Shown here: in pieces, positions 42,507 through 50,693 of the stretch
Position numbering within the stretch: the stretch's first letter is position 1
Layout of the letters: the number at the start of each line of letters is the position of its first letter
Assembly (NCBI GenBank): GCA_947497185.1
Contig: CANMFL010000002.1
Coordinates: forward strand, 372,001-436,000
Length of the DNA stretch: 64,000 nt
From: an uncultured Paracoccaceae bacterium
Lineage (GTDB): Bacteria; Pseudomonadota; Alphaproteobacteria; Rhodobacterales; Rhodobacteraceae
Direction of reading: 5' to 3'
Notes under the pieces: generated by a model
Seen by the model: the letters and a program-made list of their open reading frames with translations, nothing else
What the model was told of the DNA's origin: nothing
Database searches by the model: none
Translations under genes and position numbers: made by a program

Positions 42507-43492
42507 TGACGGTTGGTGCGACGACTTTTGCACCTTTGGGGTTGCGGCTAAGCGATTGGGAAAAAGCGTTCTTTCGGGATGCGAACCCGTGGGGCTTTAT
42601 CCTGTTTGCCCGCAACGTGGACACGCCAGAGCAGCTACGCCTGCTCACGGCTGAACTGCGTGAGACAGTCGGCCGCGACGCTGCAATTATGATCGACCAA
42701 GAAGGCGGGCGCGTTCAACGGATGCGCGCGCCGCACTGGGCCGAATACCTGCCGCCATTGGATCAAGCCGATAAAGCAAATGATGCCGCGCATAGTTTCT
42801 GGCTGCGTGCCCGTCTGATCGCGGCTGAGTTGCGGGACGTGGGCATTGATGCCAACTGCGGGCCGACCTGCGACATTGCCTCTGAAAAGACCCATCCATT
42901 CTTGCAAAACCGCTGCATGGGCCGCGATCCTGCGACGGTGATCGCCAATGCACGCGCTGTCGCTGACGGCTATCTTGCGGGCGGTGTGCTGCCGATCCTG
43001 AAACATATGCCGGGACACGGGCGCACAACCGTGGACAGCCACTTGAACCTGCCCACCGCCGACGCGACATTGACCGAGGCCCGCGACTGGGACTTTGCCC
43101 CGTTTCGTGCGCTCAACGACGTGCCGCTTGGCATGTCCGCGCATATGGTTTTTCCCGAGGCGGGCGATCTGCCAGCCACCCAGAACCCGACGCTGATCAA
43201 TGCGATCCGCCGCGACATCGGCTTTGACGGCGTGCTGATGACGGATGATTTGTCGATGGAAGCCCTGTCCGGCACGATTGGTGAACGCGCCAGCGCATCG
43301 ATCGCGGCTGGCTGCGATATGTCCCTGCATTGCAACGGCGAACCCGACGATATGACAGCCGTGGCCGCCGCATCAGGCACCATGACCGACGCGGCGCAGA
43401 TCCGCGCAGACCATGCGTTGACCTTCCGAAAAGCGCCCGAAAACATTGACATTTCAGCCCTCAAAGCGGACCTTGCAGCCCAACTTGGCTGA
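42506..43492 (+). CDS. nagZ: Beta-N-acetylglucosaminidase (glycoside hydrolase family 3)
   Basis: This 328-residue cytosolic enzyme removes GlcNAc from anhydro-muropeptides during cell-wall recycling. MIDQEGGRVQRMRAPHW is the usual early block. KHMPGHGRTTVDSHLNLP holds the catalytic His/Asp loop. The nucleophile aspartate lies in GVLMTDDLSMEALSGTI. The start at 42506 overlaps the SPOR gene stop by 1 bp; the longer frame starts inside that gene. It is followed by scpA after 8 bp. Confidence 0.95.
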   Translation: MTVGATTFAPLGLRLSDWEKAFFRDANPWGFILFARNVDTPEQLRLLTAELRETVGRDAAIMIDQEGGRVQRMRAPHWAEYLPPLDQADKANDAAHSFWLRARLIAAELRDVGIDANCGPTCDIASEKTHPFLQNRCMGRDPATVIANARAVADGYLAGGVLPILKHMPGHGRTTVDSHLNLPTADATLTEARDWDFAPFRALNDVPLGMSAHMVFPEAGDLPATQNPTLINAIRRDIGFDGVLMTDDLSMEALSGTIGERASASIAAGCDMSLHCNGEPDDMTAVAAASGTMTDAAQIRADHALTFRKAPENIDISALKADLAAQLG

Positions 43493-43500
43493 AGGCGAAA

Positions 43501-44298
43501 ATGACCAATACCGATACCTCTGAGCCTGACCTGATGAGCGTCAGCGAACGTGTCGCCGCCGAGGCGCTGATCGTTGACGTGGGCGCATTTGAAGGGCCGC
43601 TTGATCTGCTCTTGATGCTGTCGCGGACGCAAAAGGTGGACTTGCGGCAGGTGTCGATCCTTGCACTTGCAGAGCAATATCTGGCGTTTGTGAAACAGGC
43701 CAAAGAGCTGCGGCTGGAACTTGCCGCGGATTATCTGGTGATGGCGGCATGGCTCGCCTTCCTGAAATCGCGCCTCTTGCTGCCGCCCGATCCGACCGAA
43801 GAAGGCCCGTCCGGCGAAGAACTTGCAGCCCACCTCGCGTTCCAACTTGAACGGCTGGCGGCGATGCGCGAAGTTGCGGCGAAACTGATGGGCCGCGACC
43901 AGCTTGGCCGTGATTTCTTTGCCCGTGGCATCACCGAAGACGTGCAGCGCGTGCGCAAAGTCACCTACACCGCGACGCTGCTCGACCTGATGCAAGGCTA
44001 TGCGCGGATCCGCACCAAAGACAACTTCCGCCCCTTCGTGCTGGACCGCGCCCATGTGATGACGATGGAACAAGCACTGGAACGGATGCGCGGCATGATC
44101 GGTTTCGCAGGCGACTGGACCGACCTGCAAAGCTATTTCCCCGACGGCTGGGACGCCGACGCAGTACGCACGCGGTCGTCCACAGCGGCTACCTTTGCCG
44201 CGTCGCTGGAACTGGCCAAAGAGGGCAAAATCGAAATCCGGCAAGGCGAGATTTTCGCGCCAATCCAAATCCGCAAAAGGCTACCCCGCGATGAGTGA
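43501..44298 (+). CDS. scpA: Segregation and condensation protein A
   Basis: This 265-residue protein is the kleisin subunit of the bacterial SMC condensin complex. The N-terminal signature FEGPLDLLLMLSRTQKVDLR is clear. ADYLVMAAWLAFLKSRLLLP follows, and a winged-helix C-terminus would contact SMC. It overlaps scpB by 8 bp. Together with SMC, encoded elsewhere, ScpA and ScpB organise and segregate the chromosome. The neighbouring nagZ gene is a common arrangement in alphaproteobacteria. Confidence 0.95.
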   Translation: MTNTDTSEPDLMSVSERVAAEALIVDVGAFEGPLDLLLMLSRTQKVDLRQVSILALAEQYLAFVKQAKELRLELAADYLVMAAWLAFLKSRLLLPPDPTEEGPSGEELAAHLAFQLERLAAMREVAAKLMGRDQLGRDFFARGITEDVQRVRKVTYTATLLDLMQGYARIRTKDNFRPFVLDRAHVMTMEQALERMRGMIGFAGDWTDLQSYFPDGWDADAVRTRSSTAATFAASLELAKEGKIEIRQGEIFAPIQIRKRLPRDE

Positions 44299-44929
44299 TG
44301 TGCAGAACGAAAGCCTGTTCGAGGCGCCGCCAATGGCCGAACAAACCCGCATGGTCGAGGCGATCCTGTTTGCAACAGCGGACCCCGTGTCGATCAAGGA
44401 ACTGACAGGCCGGATGCCGCACGGCTGCAATCCAGTCGAAGCTTTGGTGCATGTCGGCAAACGCTACGAGGGACGCGGCGTGCATCTGGTCAAGATCGAG
44501 GACGCCTATGCGTTTCGTACAGCGCCGGACCTTGGCTACCTGATGCAAAAAGAAACGGTTGAAGTGCGCAAGCTGTCCCGCGCCGCAATCGAGACGCTCG
44601 CCATCATCGCATACCACCAACCCGCAACACGCGCCGAAATTGAAGAAATTCGGGGCGTTTCGGTGTCACGCGGCACCATCGACCAGTTGATCGAATTGGA
44701 ATGGGTACGGCTCGGACGCCGCCGCATGACACCGGGGCGGCCCGTGACGTTTGTGGTGACAGCAGGCTTCCTAGACCACTTCGGACTAGAGAACGCCCGC
44801 GACTTGCCGGGCCTCAAAGAACTGCGCTCTGCCGGATTGCTCGAGAACCGCCCACCACCCGGCACAGGCGACGTGGACGACGACACCAACGACGATCAAG
44901 CCGATATGTTCGAGGAGACCGACGAATGA
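44291..44929 (+). CDS. scpB: Segregation and condensation protein B
   Basis: This 212-residue protein is the second accessory subunit of the SMC complex. Two winged-helix domains are recognisable: MVEAILFATADPVSIKELTG at the start and KLSRAAIETLAIIAYHQPAT in the middle, followed by RGVSVSRGTIDQLIELEWV. The C-terminal tail is acidic (DVDDDTNDDQADMFEETDE). The ATG at 44291 lies inside the end of scpA. Its stop overlaps the next small gene (ATGA). Confidence 0.95.
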   Translation: MSDVQNESLFEAPPMAEQTRMVEAILFATADPVSIKELTGRMPHGCNPVEALVHVGKRYEGRGVHLVKIEDAYAFRTAPDLGYLMQKETVEVRKLSRAAIETLAIIAYHQPATRAEIEEIRGVSVSRGTIDQLIELEWVRLGRRRMTPGRPVTFVVTAGFLDHFGLENARDLPGLKELRSAGLLENRPPPGTGDVDDDTNDDQADMFEETDE

Positions 44930-45102
44930 ATATGCAATCACTGATCCGCATGGCCATGAACCAACTCGTGTCCAAAGGCATCAACAAGGCGACGCAAGAT
45001 AAAACGGGGACACCCGAGGGGCGGGCTGCGGCGCAGTCCAAACGCAAAAACACGCAACGGGTGCGGCAGGCGGCGAATGTGCTGCGGCGGTTTATGCGGT
45101 AG
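44926..45102 (+). CDS. 58-residue basic protein coupled to scpB
   Basis: This small frame starts MNMQSLIRMAMNQLVSKGIN and continues with a strongly basic segment (QSKRKNTQRVRQ), ending ANVLRRFMR. The ATG overlaps the scpB stop by 4 bp, and GAGGAGA lies upstream, so it is translated with scpB. The basic, helical nature would suit nucleic-acid or membrane association, but I know of no function. A terminator follows. Confidence 0.75.
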   Translation: MNMQSLIRMAMNQLVSKGINKATQDKTGTPEGRAAAQSKRKNTQRVRQAANVLRRFMR

Positions 45103-45111
45103 GTGGAAAGT

Positions 45112-45155
45112 TTGAGTAACGATCAAAATTAGCTCGTTACTCAATTCTTTTTCTT
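45112..45155 (+). terminator. Terminator of the nagZ-scpAB run
   Basis: TTGAGTAACGA (45112-45122) pairs perfectly with TCGTTACTCAA (45134-45144), and a T-rich tract (TTCTTTTTCTT) follows. Confidence 0.88.
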
Positions 45156-45221
45156 AGACTAAAATCATTCACTCGAAAGTGGTATAGATTTCAATTCATA
45201 AAGCCAAGAAGGCTTACTGCT

Positions 45222-45413
45222 TTAGTGGCAATGCAACGGCTCGGAACCAGCATGGCAACATTGGCCTGCAGGAGAACTCTTGCGGCATCCGCCACTATGT
45301 TCGGTAACTTCTGATGCGCTCGTTAAATTTGTTAGCATACCTACGGGCTGTGCTGAGGCCGGAAGTGCAAAAGAAGAGAATGCAATAAAAGCTGCGATAT
45401 TTCGAAATGTCAT
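45222..45413 (-). CDS. Small exported Cys/His-rich peptide
   Basis: This 63-residue protein has a signal peptide (NIAAFIAFSSFALPASA, cleavage near residue 21). The mature peptide of about 42 residues ends GGCRKSSPAGQCCHAGSEPL and HCH, giving four Cys and several His. That pattern suggests disulfides or a metal site. AAGG lies about 8 nt upstream of the ATG. It lies in an AT-rich pocket unlike its surroundings, and a perfect CtrA-type box is 19 bp upstream. Convergence with the scp terminator supports an independent gene. Confidence 0.65.
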   Translation of the reverse strand: MTFRNIAAFIAFSSFALPASAQPVGMLTNLTSASEVTEHSGGCRKSSPAGQCCHAGSEPLHCH

Positions 45414-45431
45414 TATGTTACCTTTGGAAAA

Positions 45432-45446
45432 TTAACTAATTATTAA
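45432..45446 (-). promoter_or_regulatory. CtrA-type box upstream of the small exported peptide
   Basis: On the minus strand the site reads TTAATAATTAGTTAA, an exact TTAA-N7-TTAA. It starts 19 bp upstream of the ATG at 45413. The surrounding sequence is AT-rich, so a chance match is more likely here than at the other box. Confidence 0.5.
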
Positions 45447-45609
45447 CTTTTATCAATCACCTTAGGTTGCACAAGCAATTTCAGGTTCAACAGCGTCAAT
45501 TCAATGGGAATTGCGCAGGAACAGGTTGTTTCCAAATTTTCGTGAAATCAAACCATTGAGTTTCTTGCTCGCGTTCAGGTTGTAAGCCTCACCGTTTAAG
45601 CAAGCTTTC
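45447..45609. other. AT-rich intergenic remainder
   Basis: This is the rest of the AT-rich pocket between the small peptide gene and the dCTP deaminase end. I see no gene, terminator or recognisable repeat. Its base composition is visibly lower in GC than the flanking genes, which may indicate acquired or degenerate DNA. Confidence 0.35.
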
Positions 45610-46695
45610 TCACCCAAAATGCTTCGACAGCTTCAGCCCTTGCCCCTGATAATTCGACTTGATCTCGCGCCCGTATAGCGCGTCGGGCATCGCTGCCATG
45701 TGCTCGTAAACCAGCCGTCCGACGATCTGCCCGTGTTCCAGTACAAACGGGGCCTCGTGGCAGCGGACTTCGAGTACGCCGCGTGAGCCAGATCCGCCTG
45801 CCTCTGCGTAGCCAAATCCCGGATCAAAGAAGCCTGCGTAATGCACGCGAAACTCGCCGACCATCGCAATATACGGCGCCATTTCGGCGGCGGCCATGGG
45901 CGGGATCGCGATGGCTTCGCGGCTGACGAGGATATAAAACGCGCCGGGGTCGAGGATGATCCAGCCTTTATCGGTCCGCACTTCTTCCCAGTATTCCGCC
46001 GGATCGTAGTGGCCCAATTTGCCCAGATCAATCACGCCGGTATGCGGTTTGGCGCGGTAGCCGACCAGATCGGTGCCGTTGGGGCGCAGGTCTACGGAAA
46101 ACCCAAGGCCGTCTGAAATCACCGCATCGCCGTCCACAATCGGCGTATCCGCATGCAGCGCGCGCAGGGCGTCGTCGTCCATGATTGTCTTGCCATTACG
46201 GAAAATGATCTGGTTCAGCATCTGGCCGGTTTGGGCGACGACTGAGAACGAGCGCGGGCAGATTTCGACATACAGCGGCCCGACATAGCCCTCTGGCACG
46301 CGGTCAAATTCAATGCCGCGATCTGTGATCACGCGGGTCAACAGGTCCAGTCTGCCGATAGATGACTTGGCCGAGGCCGCCGCCGTCATGCCCGCAGGCA
46401 AGGCCAGCGATTCGATCAGTGGGACCACGTAGACGCAGCCTTTTTCCAGCACAGCGCCGTTGGTTAGATCAATCTCGTGCATCTGGAATTGTGCAAGGCG
46501 ATCCGCAACCGTCCGGTCACGCCCCGCAAGGAACGACGCACGCACACGGTACGCTCGATCTCCCAGCCGCAGGTCCAGCGACGCGGGCTGGATTTGCCCG
46601 TCGGCCACGGGTGCGGTCGCGGAAATTTGCCCCACATCCAACATGGCGCGGATTTGGTGATCAGCTAAAACGCCTACGGTTGGTGTCTGTGTCAT
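45610..46695 (-). CDS. dcd: 2'-deoxycytidine 5'-triphosphate deaminase, double-length alphaproteobacterial form
   Basis: This 361-residue protein converts dCTP to dUTP for thymidylate synthesis. Typical dCTP deaminases have about 190 residues; this is the longer form annotated in many alphaproteobacteria, apparently two related halves. The first half has QIQPASLDLRLGDRAYRV and SAKSSIGRLDLLTRVITDRG, matching the deaminase/dUTPase trimer fold. The second half has HYAGFFDPGFGYAEAG and repeats the substrate-binding fold. The ATG at 46695 gives MTQTPTVGVLADHQIRAMLD. It is downstream of tRNA-Pro on the same strand. Confidence 0.9.
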   Translation of the reverse strand: MTQTPTVGVLADHQIRAMLDVGQISATAPVADGQIQPASLDLRLGDRAYRVRASFLAGRDRTVADRLAQFQMHEIDLTNGAVLEKGCVYVVPLIESLALPAGMTAAASAKSSIGRLDLLTRVITDRGIEFDRVPEGYVGPLYVEICPRSFSVVAQTGQMLNQIIFRNGKTIMDDDALRALHADTPIVDGDAVISDGLGFSVDLRPNGTDLVGYRAKPHTGVIDLGKLGHYDPAEYWEEVRTDKGWIILDPGAFYILVSREAIAIPPMAAAEMAPYIAMVGEFRVHYAGFFDPGFGYAEAGGSGSRGVLEVRCHEAPFVLEHGQIVGRLVYEHMAAMPDALYGREIKSNYQGQGLKLSKHFG

Positions 46696-46769
46696 GGCGT
46701 GTCTGTCTCCCAAACGGGTTGTAATATCAAAACGCCCGCCACGCGAAAAGCGGGACGGGCGGTTATGAT

Positions 46770-46846
46770 TGGTCGGGCTAGCAGGACTCGAACCTGCGAC
46801 CTTCCGTCCCCCAGACGGACGCGCTACCAGGCTGCGCTATAGCCCG
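46770..46846 (-). tRNA. tRNA-Pro (anticodon GGG)
   Basis: The minus strand folds into a complete cloverleaf. The acceptor stem CGGGCTA/TAGCCCG is followed by A and an encoded CCA. The D-arm region is GCGCAGCCTGGTAGCGC. The anticodon stem TCCGT/ACGGA encloses loop CTGGGGG with GGG at the decoding positions. The T-arm is GCAGG-TTCGAGT-CCTGC. The anticodon reads CCC and CCU proline codons. Confidence 0.97.
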
Positions 46847-46913
46847 ACTGGCGCTGTGTTTACCGCATATTCCACGCGGGGCAAGACCCAAATCAGCGTG
46901 ATGTGGTGATTGC

Positions 46914-47681
46914 TTACCAAGGATGTCGCATCTCGTCGCGCAGCTTGCCAAGACGGTCCAGAAGCGGCGCGATTTCGGCGGCCTTGGCCGTGATACGAGC
47001 GGGATCGGCGGTCACTGCGTAGGCAAGACACCGTGCGGGCATGTCAGAGGGCGGGGCAGGGTTGGCGGGGAGAACCGGCTTTGGGCGGCCAATGGACGAC
47101 AGCGGTGTGACATTGGCGGCAGGCGTGGTCGGAATGTCGAGGTCGGTGAAATCGTCTGTCGGTGTGGTTGCGGGCGGTGCGGCTGCGATGGGTTCGGTTG
47201 TGGGGGCAGGGTCCGGCACAGCCCGCGCGCCGACGATCTCAAGTCGCGTGGTGACGCGCGCTGGCGATGGTTCCGCGTCGGGGGCGAACATATCGGGCTG
47301 CGATGTATCTTCTTCTTCGGCATCAATAATGTCAGCGACAGCCTGCACGGTTGTGTCAGGGGCCACGGCGACAGGCGGCTGCGCCATCATTGCGGGCTGT
47401 GACGGGGCGGCACCTTCGCCGATTTCCATCACGTGTTTGACGCCTTGTTCGCGCAACAGCTTTTGCGCGCCTTTGATCGTCAGGCCTTGTTCGTGCAGCA
47501 GATGTTTGATGCCGGACAGCAGCGCCACGTCATCAGGCCGGAAATAGCGTCGCCCGCCCGCACGTTTGACAGGCTTGATCTGGCTGAACTTGCTTTCCCA
47601 GAACCGCAACACATGCGCAGGGGTTTCAAGCACGTCTGAAACTTCCGAAATCGTTCGGAATGCATCACGTGATTTGGCCAT
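46914..47681 (-). CDS. MerR-family transcriptional regulator
   Basis: This 255-residue protein has an N-terminal MerR-type winged helix-turn-helix ([20 protein letters not shown], then [20 protein letters not shown]). A long Pro/Ala-rich, low-complexity middle follows, with a helical C-terminal segment ([20 protein letters not shown]). It resembles the conserved alphaproteobacterial regulator found beside ihfA; its target is not known to me. It lies 32 bp after the ihfA stop on the same strand and just before tRNA-Pro. Confidence 0.88.
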   Translation of the reverse strand: MAKSRDAFRTISEVSDVLETPAHVLRFWESKFSQIKPVKRAGGRRYFRPDDVALLSGIKHLLHEQGLTIKGAQKLLREQGVKHVMEIGEGAAPSQPAMMAQPPVAVAPDTTVQAVADIIDAEEEDTSQPDMFAPDAEPSPARVTTRLEIVGARAVPDPAPTTEPIAAAPPATTPTDDFTDLDIPTTPAANVTPLSSIGRPKPVLPANPAPPSDMPARCLAYAVTADPARITAKAAEIAPLLDRLGKLRDEMRHPW

Positions 47682-47713
47682 GACGTAGCCTCGTTGTTAG
47701 GTTTTTGACCGGA

Positions 47714-48016
47714 TTAACGTTTGTTGCCAGTGGCGACGCGGTCTTTCATCAGGTGCGACGGACGGAATGTCAGAACGCGGCGCGGATGGATCGGCACTTC
47801 TTCGCCAGTCTTGGGGTTGCGGCCGACGCGGGCCGCTTTGTCGCGGATCGAGAATGTTCCGAAAGATGAAATCTTCACGGATTCGCCGGATACCAATGCG
47901 TCAGACACATGGGACAAAACGCTTTCAACCAAATCTGCGCTGTCGTTGCGGGATAGGCCCACTTCGCTATGCACTGCATCTGCCAGATCCATGCGTGTTA
48001 ATGTTTTGTCAGCCAT
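47714..48016 (-). CDS. ihfA: Integration host factor subunit alpha
   Basis: This 100-residue protein of the HU/IHF family bends DNA as a heterodimer with IHF beta. The DNA-binding arm region is [20 protein letters not shown] followed by [20 protein letters not shown], with the intercalating proline in NPKTGEE. The ATG at 48016 has GGGGGA upstream. The order fabH-ihfA-merR is a common alphaproteobacterial arrangement. It is downstream of fabH on the same strand. Confidence 0.95.
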   Translation of the reverse strand: MADKTLTRMDLADAVHSEVGLSRNDSADLVESVLSHVSDALVSGESVKISSFGTFSIRDKAARVGRNPKTGEEVPIHPRRVLTFRPSHLMKDRVATGNKR

Positions 48017-48110
48017 GTACAATCCCCCAGTTATTTCAAGGACGATAGGCGCGTTCCAATTTCAAAGTCAATATAGACTACGCCTAATCACCTGTTTGCG
48101 CGGGATTTTT

Positions 48111-49082
48111 CTACCAGCGCAGAACAACCGCACCCCAAGCCAATCCACCGCCGATGGCTTCAGAGACGATCAGATCGCCTTGCTTGATCTGGCCGTTTTC
48201 GACGCCAACCGACAGCGCCAGCGGGATGGATGCGGCGGACGTATTGCCGTGATCTTGGACAGTCACAACAACGCGGTCCATGCCAACGCCTAGCTTTTTC
48301 GCAGTCGATTGAATGATGCGAATGTTGGCCTGATGGGGCACAACCCAGTCCACATCGTCAGCGCCGAGCCCTACTTTTTCAAGCGCTGTATCGGCAGTTT
48401 TAGCAAGCTTTTCAACGGCATGGCGGAAGACTTCCTTGCCCTGCATTTTCAGAACGCCAGTGTTTTGCGTCGCAACACCACCGTCTACGTAGAGTAGCTC
48501 TCCGAAACTCCCGTCAGAGTTGAGGTCGGTCGCGAGGATGCCGCGATCGTCGTTAGTGCCTGCGCCATCCGTGGCCTCAAGCACCAGTGCGCCCGCACCA
48601 TCGCCGAACAAAACACAGGTCGACCGGTCGGTCCAATCCATGATCCGGCTAAAGGTTTCAGCACCGATGACCAGCACACGCTCTGCTTGGCCCGACAGGA
48701 TCAAAGCGTTGGCATTTGTCAGCGCATACACAAATCCGGCGCAGACCGCTTGGATGTCGAACGCGAATCCCTTGGTGTTGCCGATCTTGTGCTGGACCAT
48801 CGTGGCCGCCGACGGGAACGTTTGATCCGCAGTCGAGGTGGCAACGATGATGGCGTCGATATCATTTGCGGTCAGACCCGCAGATCTTAACGCATTGTTA
48901 GCAGCTTGTGCGGCAAGATCAGATGTACCCTGATCAGGGGCCGCAAAATGACGACGTTCGATTCCAGAACGGGCTTTGATCCACTCGTCCGTGGTTTCAA
49001 GCGTTTTTTCGAATTCAGAGTTTGGAACGATCCGCTCAGGAAGGTAGTGACCAACCCCCCGAACCACTGCACGTCGTGTCAT
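48111..49082 (-). CDS. fabH: 3-oxoacyl-[ACP] synthase III
   Basis: This 323-residue enzyme starts fatty-acid synthesis by condensing acetyl-CoA with malonyl-ACP. The catalytic cysteine lies in FDIQAVCAGFVYALTNAN, the histidine in DVDWVVPHQANIRIIQ, and the asparagine in VQDHGNTSAASIPLAL. The length is normal. It is 36 bp downstream of plsX, with which it shares the phospholipid/fatty-acid operon. Confidence 0.96.
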   Translation of the reverse strand: MTRRAVVRGVGHYLPERIVPNSEFEKTLETTDEWIKARSGIERRHFAAPDQGTSDLAAQAANNALRSAGLTANDIDAIIVATSTADQTFPSAATMVQHKIGNTKGFAFDIQAVCAGFVYALTNANALILSGQAERVLVIGAETFSRIMDWTDRSTCVLFGDGAGALVLEATDGAGTNDDRGILATDLNSDGSFGELLYVDGGVATQNTGVLKMQGKEVFRHAVEKLAKTADTALEKVGLGADDVDWVVPHQANIRIIQSTAKKLGVGMDRVVVTVQDHGNTSAASIPLALSVGVENGQIKQGDLIVSEAIGGGLAWGAVVLRW

Positions 49083-49118
49083 GTATATTGCCTGCTACCG
49101 GTTGGTACGTGACGCATC

Positions 49119-50222
49119 CTATGACGGCGCGTCAGTTTCTTCTCGCACATCTTGGGCTAGGCTGACGGCAGAGGCAACCCGCGCTGCGAGTTTGTCAGAA
49201 AAACCTGACCGCGCGAGGCGATGGGCCAAGTTGATCGCTGCCGCAACACCCGTTGCATCTGCTGAACCATGGCTTTTAATCACCGTATGGTTGAGCCCAA
49301 GGAACACGCCACCGTTCACACGGCGCGGGTCAACTTTTTTCGTCAGAGCCTTTAGCGCGCCTTTTGCAAGCAACGCGCCCAGCATCGACAATGGATTCGA
49401 TTTCAGGTTCGTGCGTAGCAATTCTGCGATCAGATTTGCGGTGCCTTCCCCTGTTTTCAGCGCGACATTGCCTGTGAAACCGTCGGTGACAATCACGTCC
49501 ACGCGGTCAGACGGAATATCGCCACCTTCAACAAAACCGATATATTCGAAGTCGCCTGCGTCAGCGGCACCGGCAATCAGTTCATGTGCAACTTTGAGTT
49601 CGGCGCGGCCTTTGTGTTCTTCAACACCGACATTCAACAAACCAACGCGGGGCCGTGCAATGTCCAGACCGTTACGAGCATAAGACGCACCCATCAGCGC
49701 ATAAGTCAGCAAATCGTCCTGATCGGCGCGGATATCCGCACCCGCATCGAGCATCACATTGAACCCGGACGGGTTACGCGATGGCCACAGGCAAGCAATC
49801 GCCGGACGGCTCACACCTTCGGCTTTGCGCAGGCGCAACATCGACATGGCCATCAGCCCGCCTGTGTTGCCGCAACTGATGCAGACTTGTGCCTGACCTG
49901 CGCGCACAGCTTCGATGGCGGACCACATTGAAGTGTTCTTACCGCTGCGCAAAACCTTGCTCGGCTTATCGGACATTTTCACGACTTCTGGTGCGTCGTG
50001 GACTGTCACGCTTGCGGTCAGGTTTTTGGCAACCAACATCGGCGTCAGTTCAGCCTCTGGACCATGAAGGATAACCTTCGCGTCCGGTTGCTTGTCCAAA
50101 AACAGTTCAAGGCCCGCAACAATAGTTGCAGGCCCAGAATCGCCACCCATGGCGTCAACGGAAAGCACGATCTCAGTAGCAGTGGCCTCGGTCGGAGTGT
50201 TATCCGTTACGGCGTTCATCAT
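49119..50222 (-). CDS. plsX: Phosphate acyltransferase PlsX
   Basis: This 367-residue enzyme makes acyl-phosphate from acyl-ACP for phospholipid synthesis. Visible blocks are VLSVDAMGGDSGPATIVAGL near the N-terminus, CISCGNTGGLMAMSMLRL, and VDVIVTDGFTGNVALKTGEG. The start is taken at 50222 or 50219 (adjacent ATGs); the longer frame begins inside the region between rpmF and plsX. It lies 31 bp downstream of rpmF, the usual order. Confidence 0.95.
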   Translation of the reverse strand: MMNAVTDNTPTEATATEIVLSVDAMGGDSGPATIVAGLELFLDKQPDAKVILHGPEAELTPMLVAKNLTASVTVHDAPEVVKMSDKPSKVLRSGKNTSMWSAIEAVRAGQAQVCISCGNTGGLMAMSMLRLRKAEGVSRPAIACLWPSRNPSGFNVMLDAGADIRADQDDLLTYALMGASYARNGLDIARPRVGLLNVGVEEHKGRAELKVAHELIAGAADAGDFEYIGFVEGGDIPSDRVDVIVTDGFTGNVALKTGEGTANLIAELLRTNLKSNPLSMLGALLAKGALKALTKKVDPRRVNGGVFLGLNHTVIKSHGSADATGVAAAINLAHRLARSGFSDKLAARVASAVSLAQDVREETDAPS

Positions 50223-50253
50223 GATACTGAGCGACCCCCCAACCTTGGGTAAA

Positions 50254-50460
50254 TTAAGCTGCGTCGTCGTCCAGATCGATGTCGTTTGCTTGTGCAACAA
50301 CTTCGCGGTTGGCGTACTGGCCGCAAGATGGGCAAACGTGGTGTGGGCGCTTCAGCTCACCACAGTTTTCACATTCGTTCGGGTTCGCAGCAACAAGTGA
50401 GTCGTGGGAACGACGGTTGTTACGGCGGGATTTGGATACTTTATTCTGCTGTACAGCCAT
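50254..50460 (-). CDS. rpmF: 50S ribosomal protein L32
   Basis: This 68-residue protein starts [20 protein letters not shown], the standard L32 N-terminus. It has a zinc-ribbon pattern [20 protein letters not shown] with two CxxC pairs. It lies immediately upstream of plsX, the widely conserved rpmF-plsX-fabH order. A region of 233 bp separates it from the symporter gene that intervenes before yceD. Confidence 0.97.
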   Translation of the reverse strand: MAVQQNKVSKSRRNNRRSHDSLVAANPNECENCGELKRPHHVCPSCGQYANREVVAQANDIDLDDDAA

Positions 50461-50656
50461 TGTCTCGGCCCTTAATTTATGGGGCTAAACGCCCGGATGT
50501 ATCTGTCTTTCGGGGGTCCTACGCCATTCCGGCAGCCCTGTCGAGACGCTATGTTCAAGAGCCGCGGAACATACTGCGATTCTTTTATGGTGCAAGGGGT
50601 GTTGCAGAGTTTTTTCAGGCACACAACCGGCTGTTTGCGAGGGTGGCCGTGAATGT

Positions 50657-50687
50657 CCCGCCGCCAGCCATTTTTGGCGGCGGCGGG
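50657..50687 (-). terminator. Hairpin after the symporter gene
   Basis: CCCGCCGCC (50657-50665) pairs with GGCGGCGGG (50679-50687) just after the symporter stop. On the minus strand no T run follows, so termination may be partial, which would let the symporter message run into rpmF. Confidence 0.55.
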
Positions 50688-50693
50688 TGGTGG

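Noticed and set aside
42970..44268. 432-codon minus-strand frame
   Set aside because: It is antisense to nagZ and scpA and crosses their boundary; no recognisable domain.
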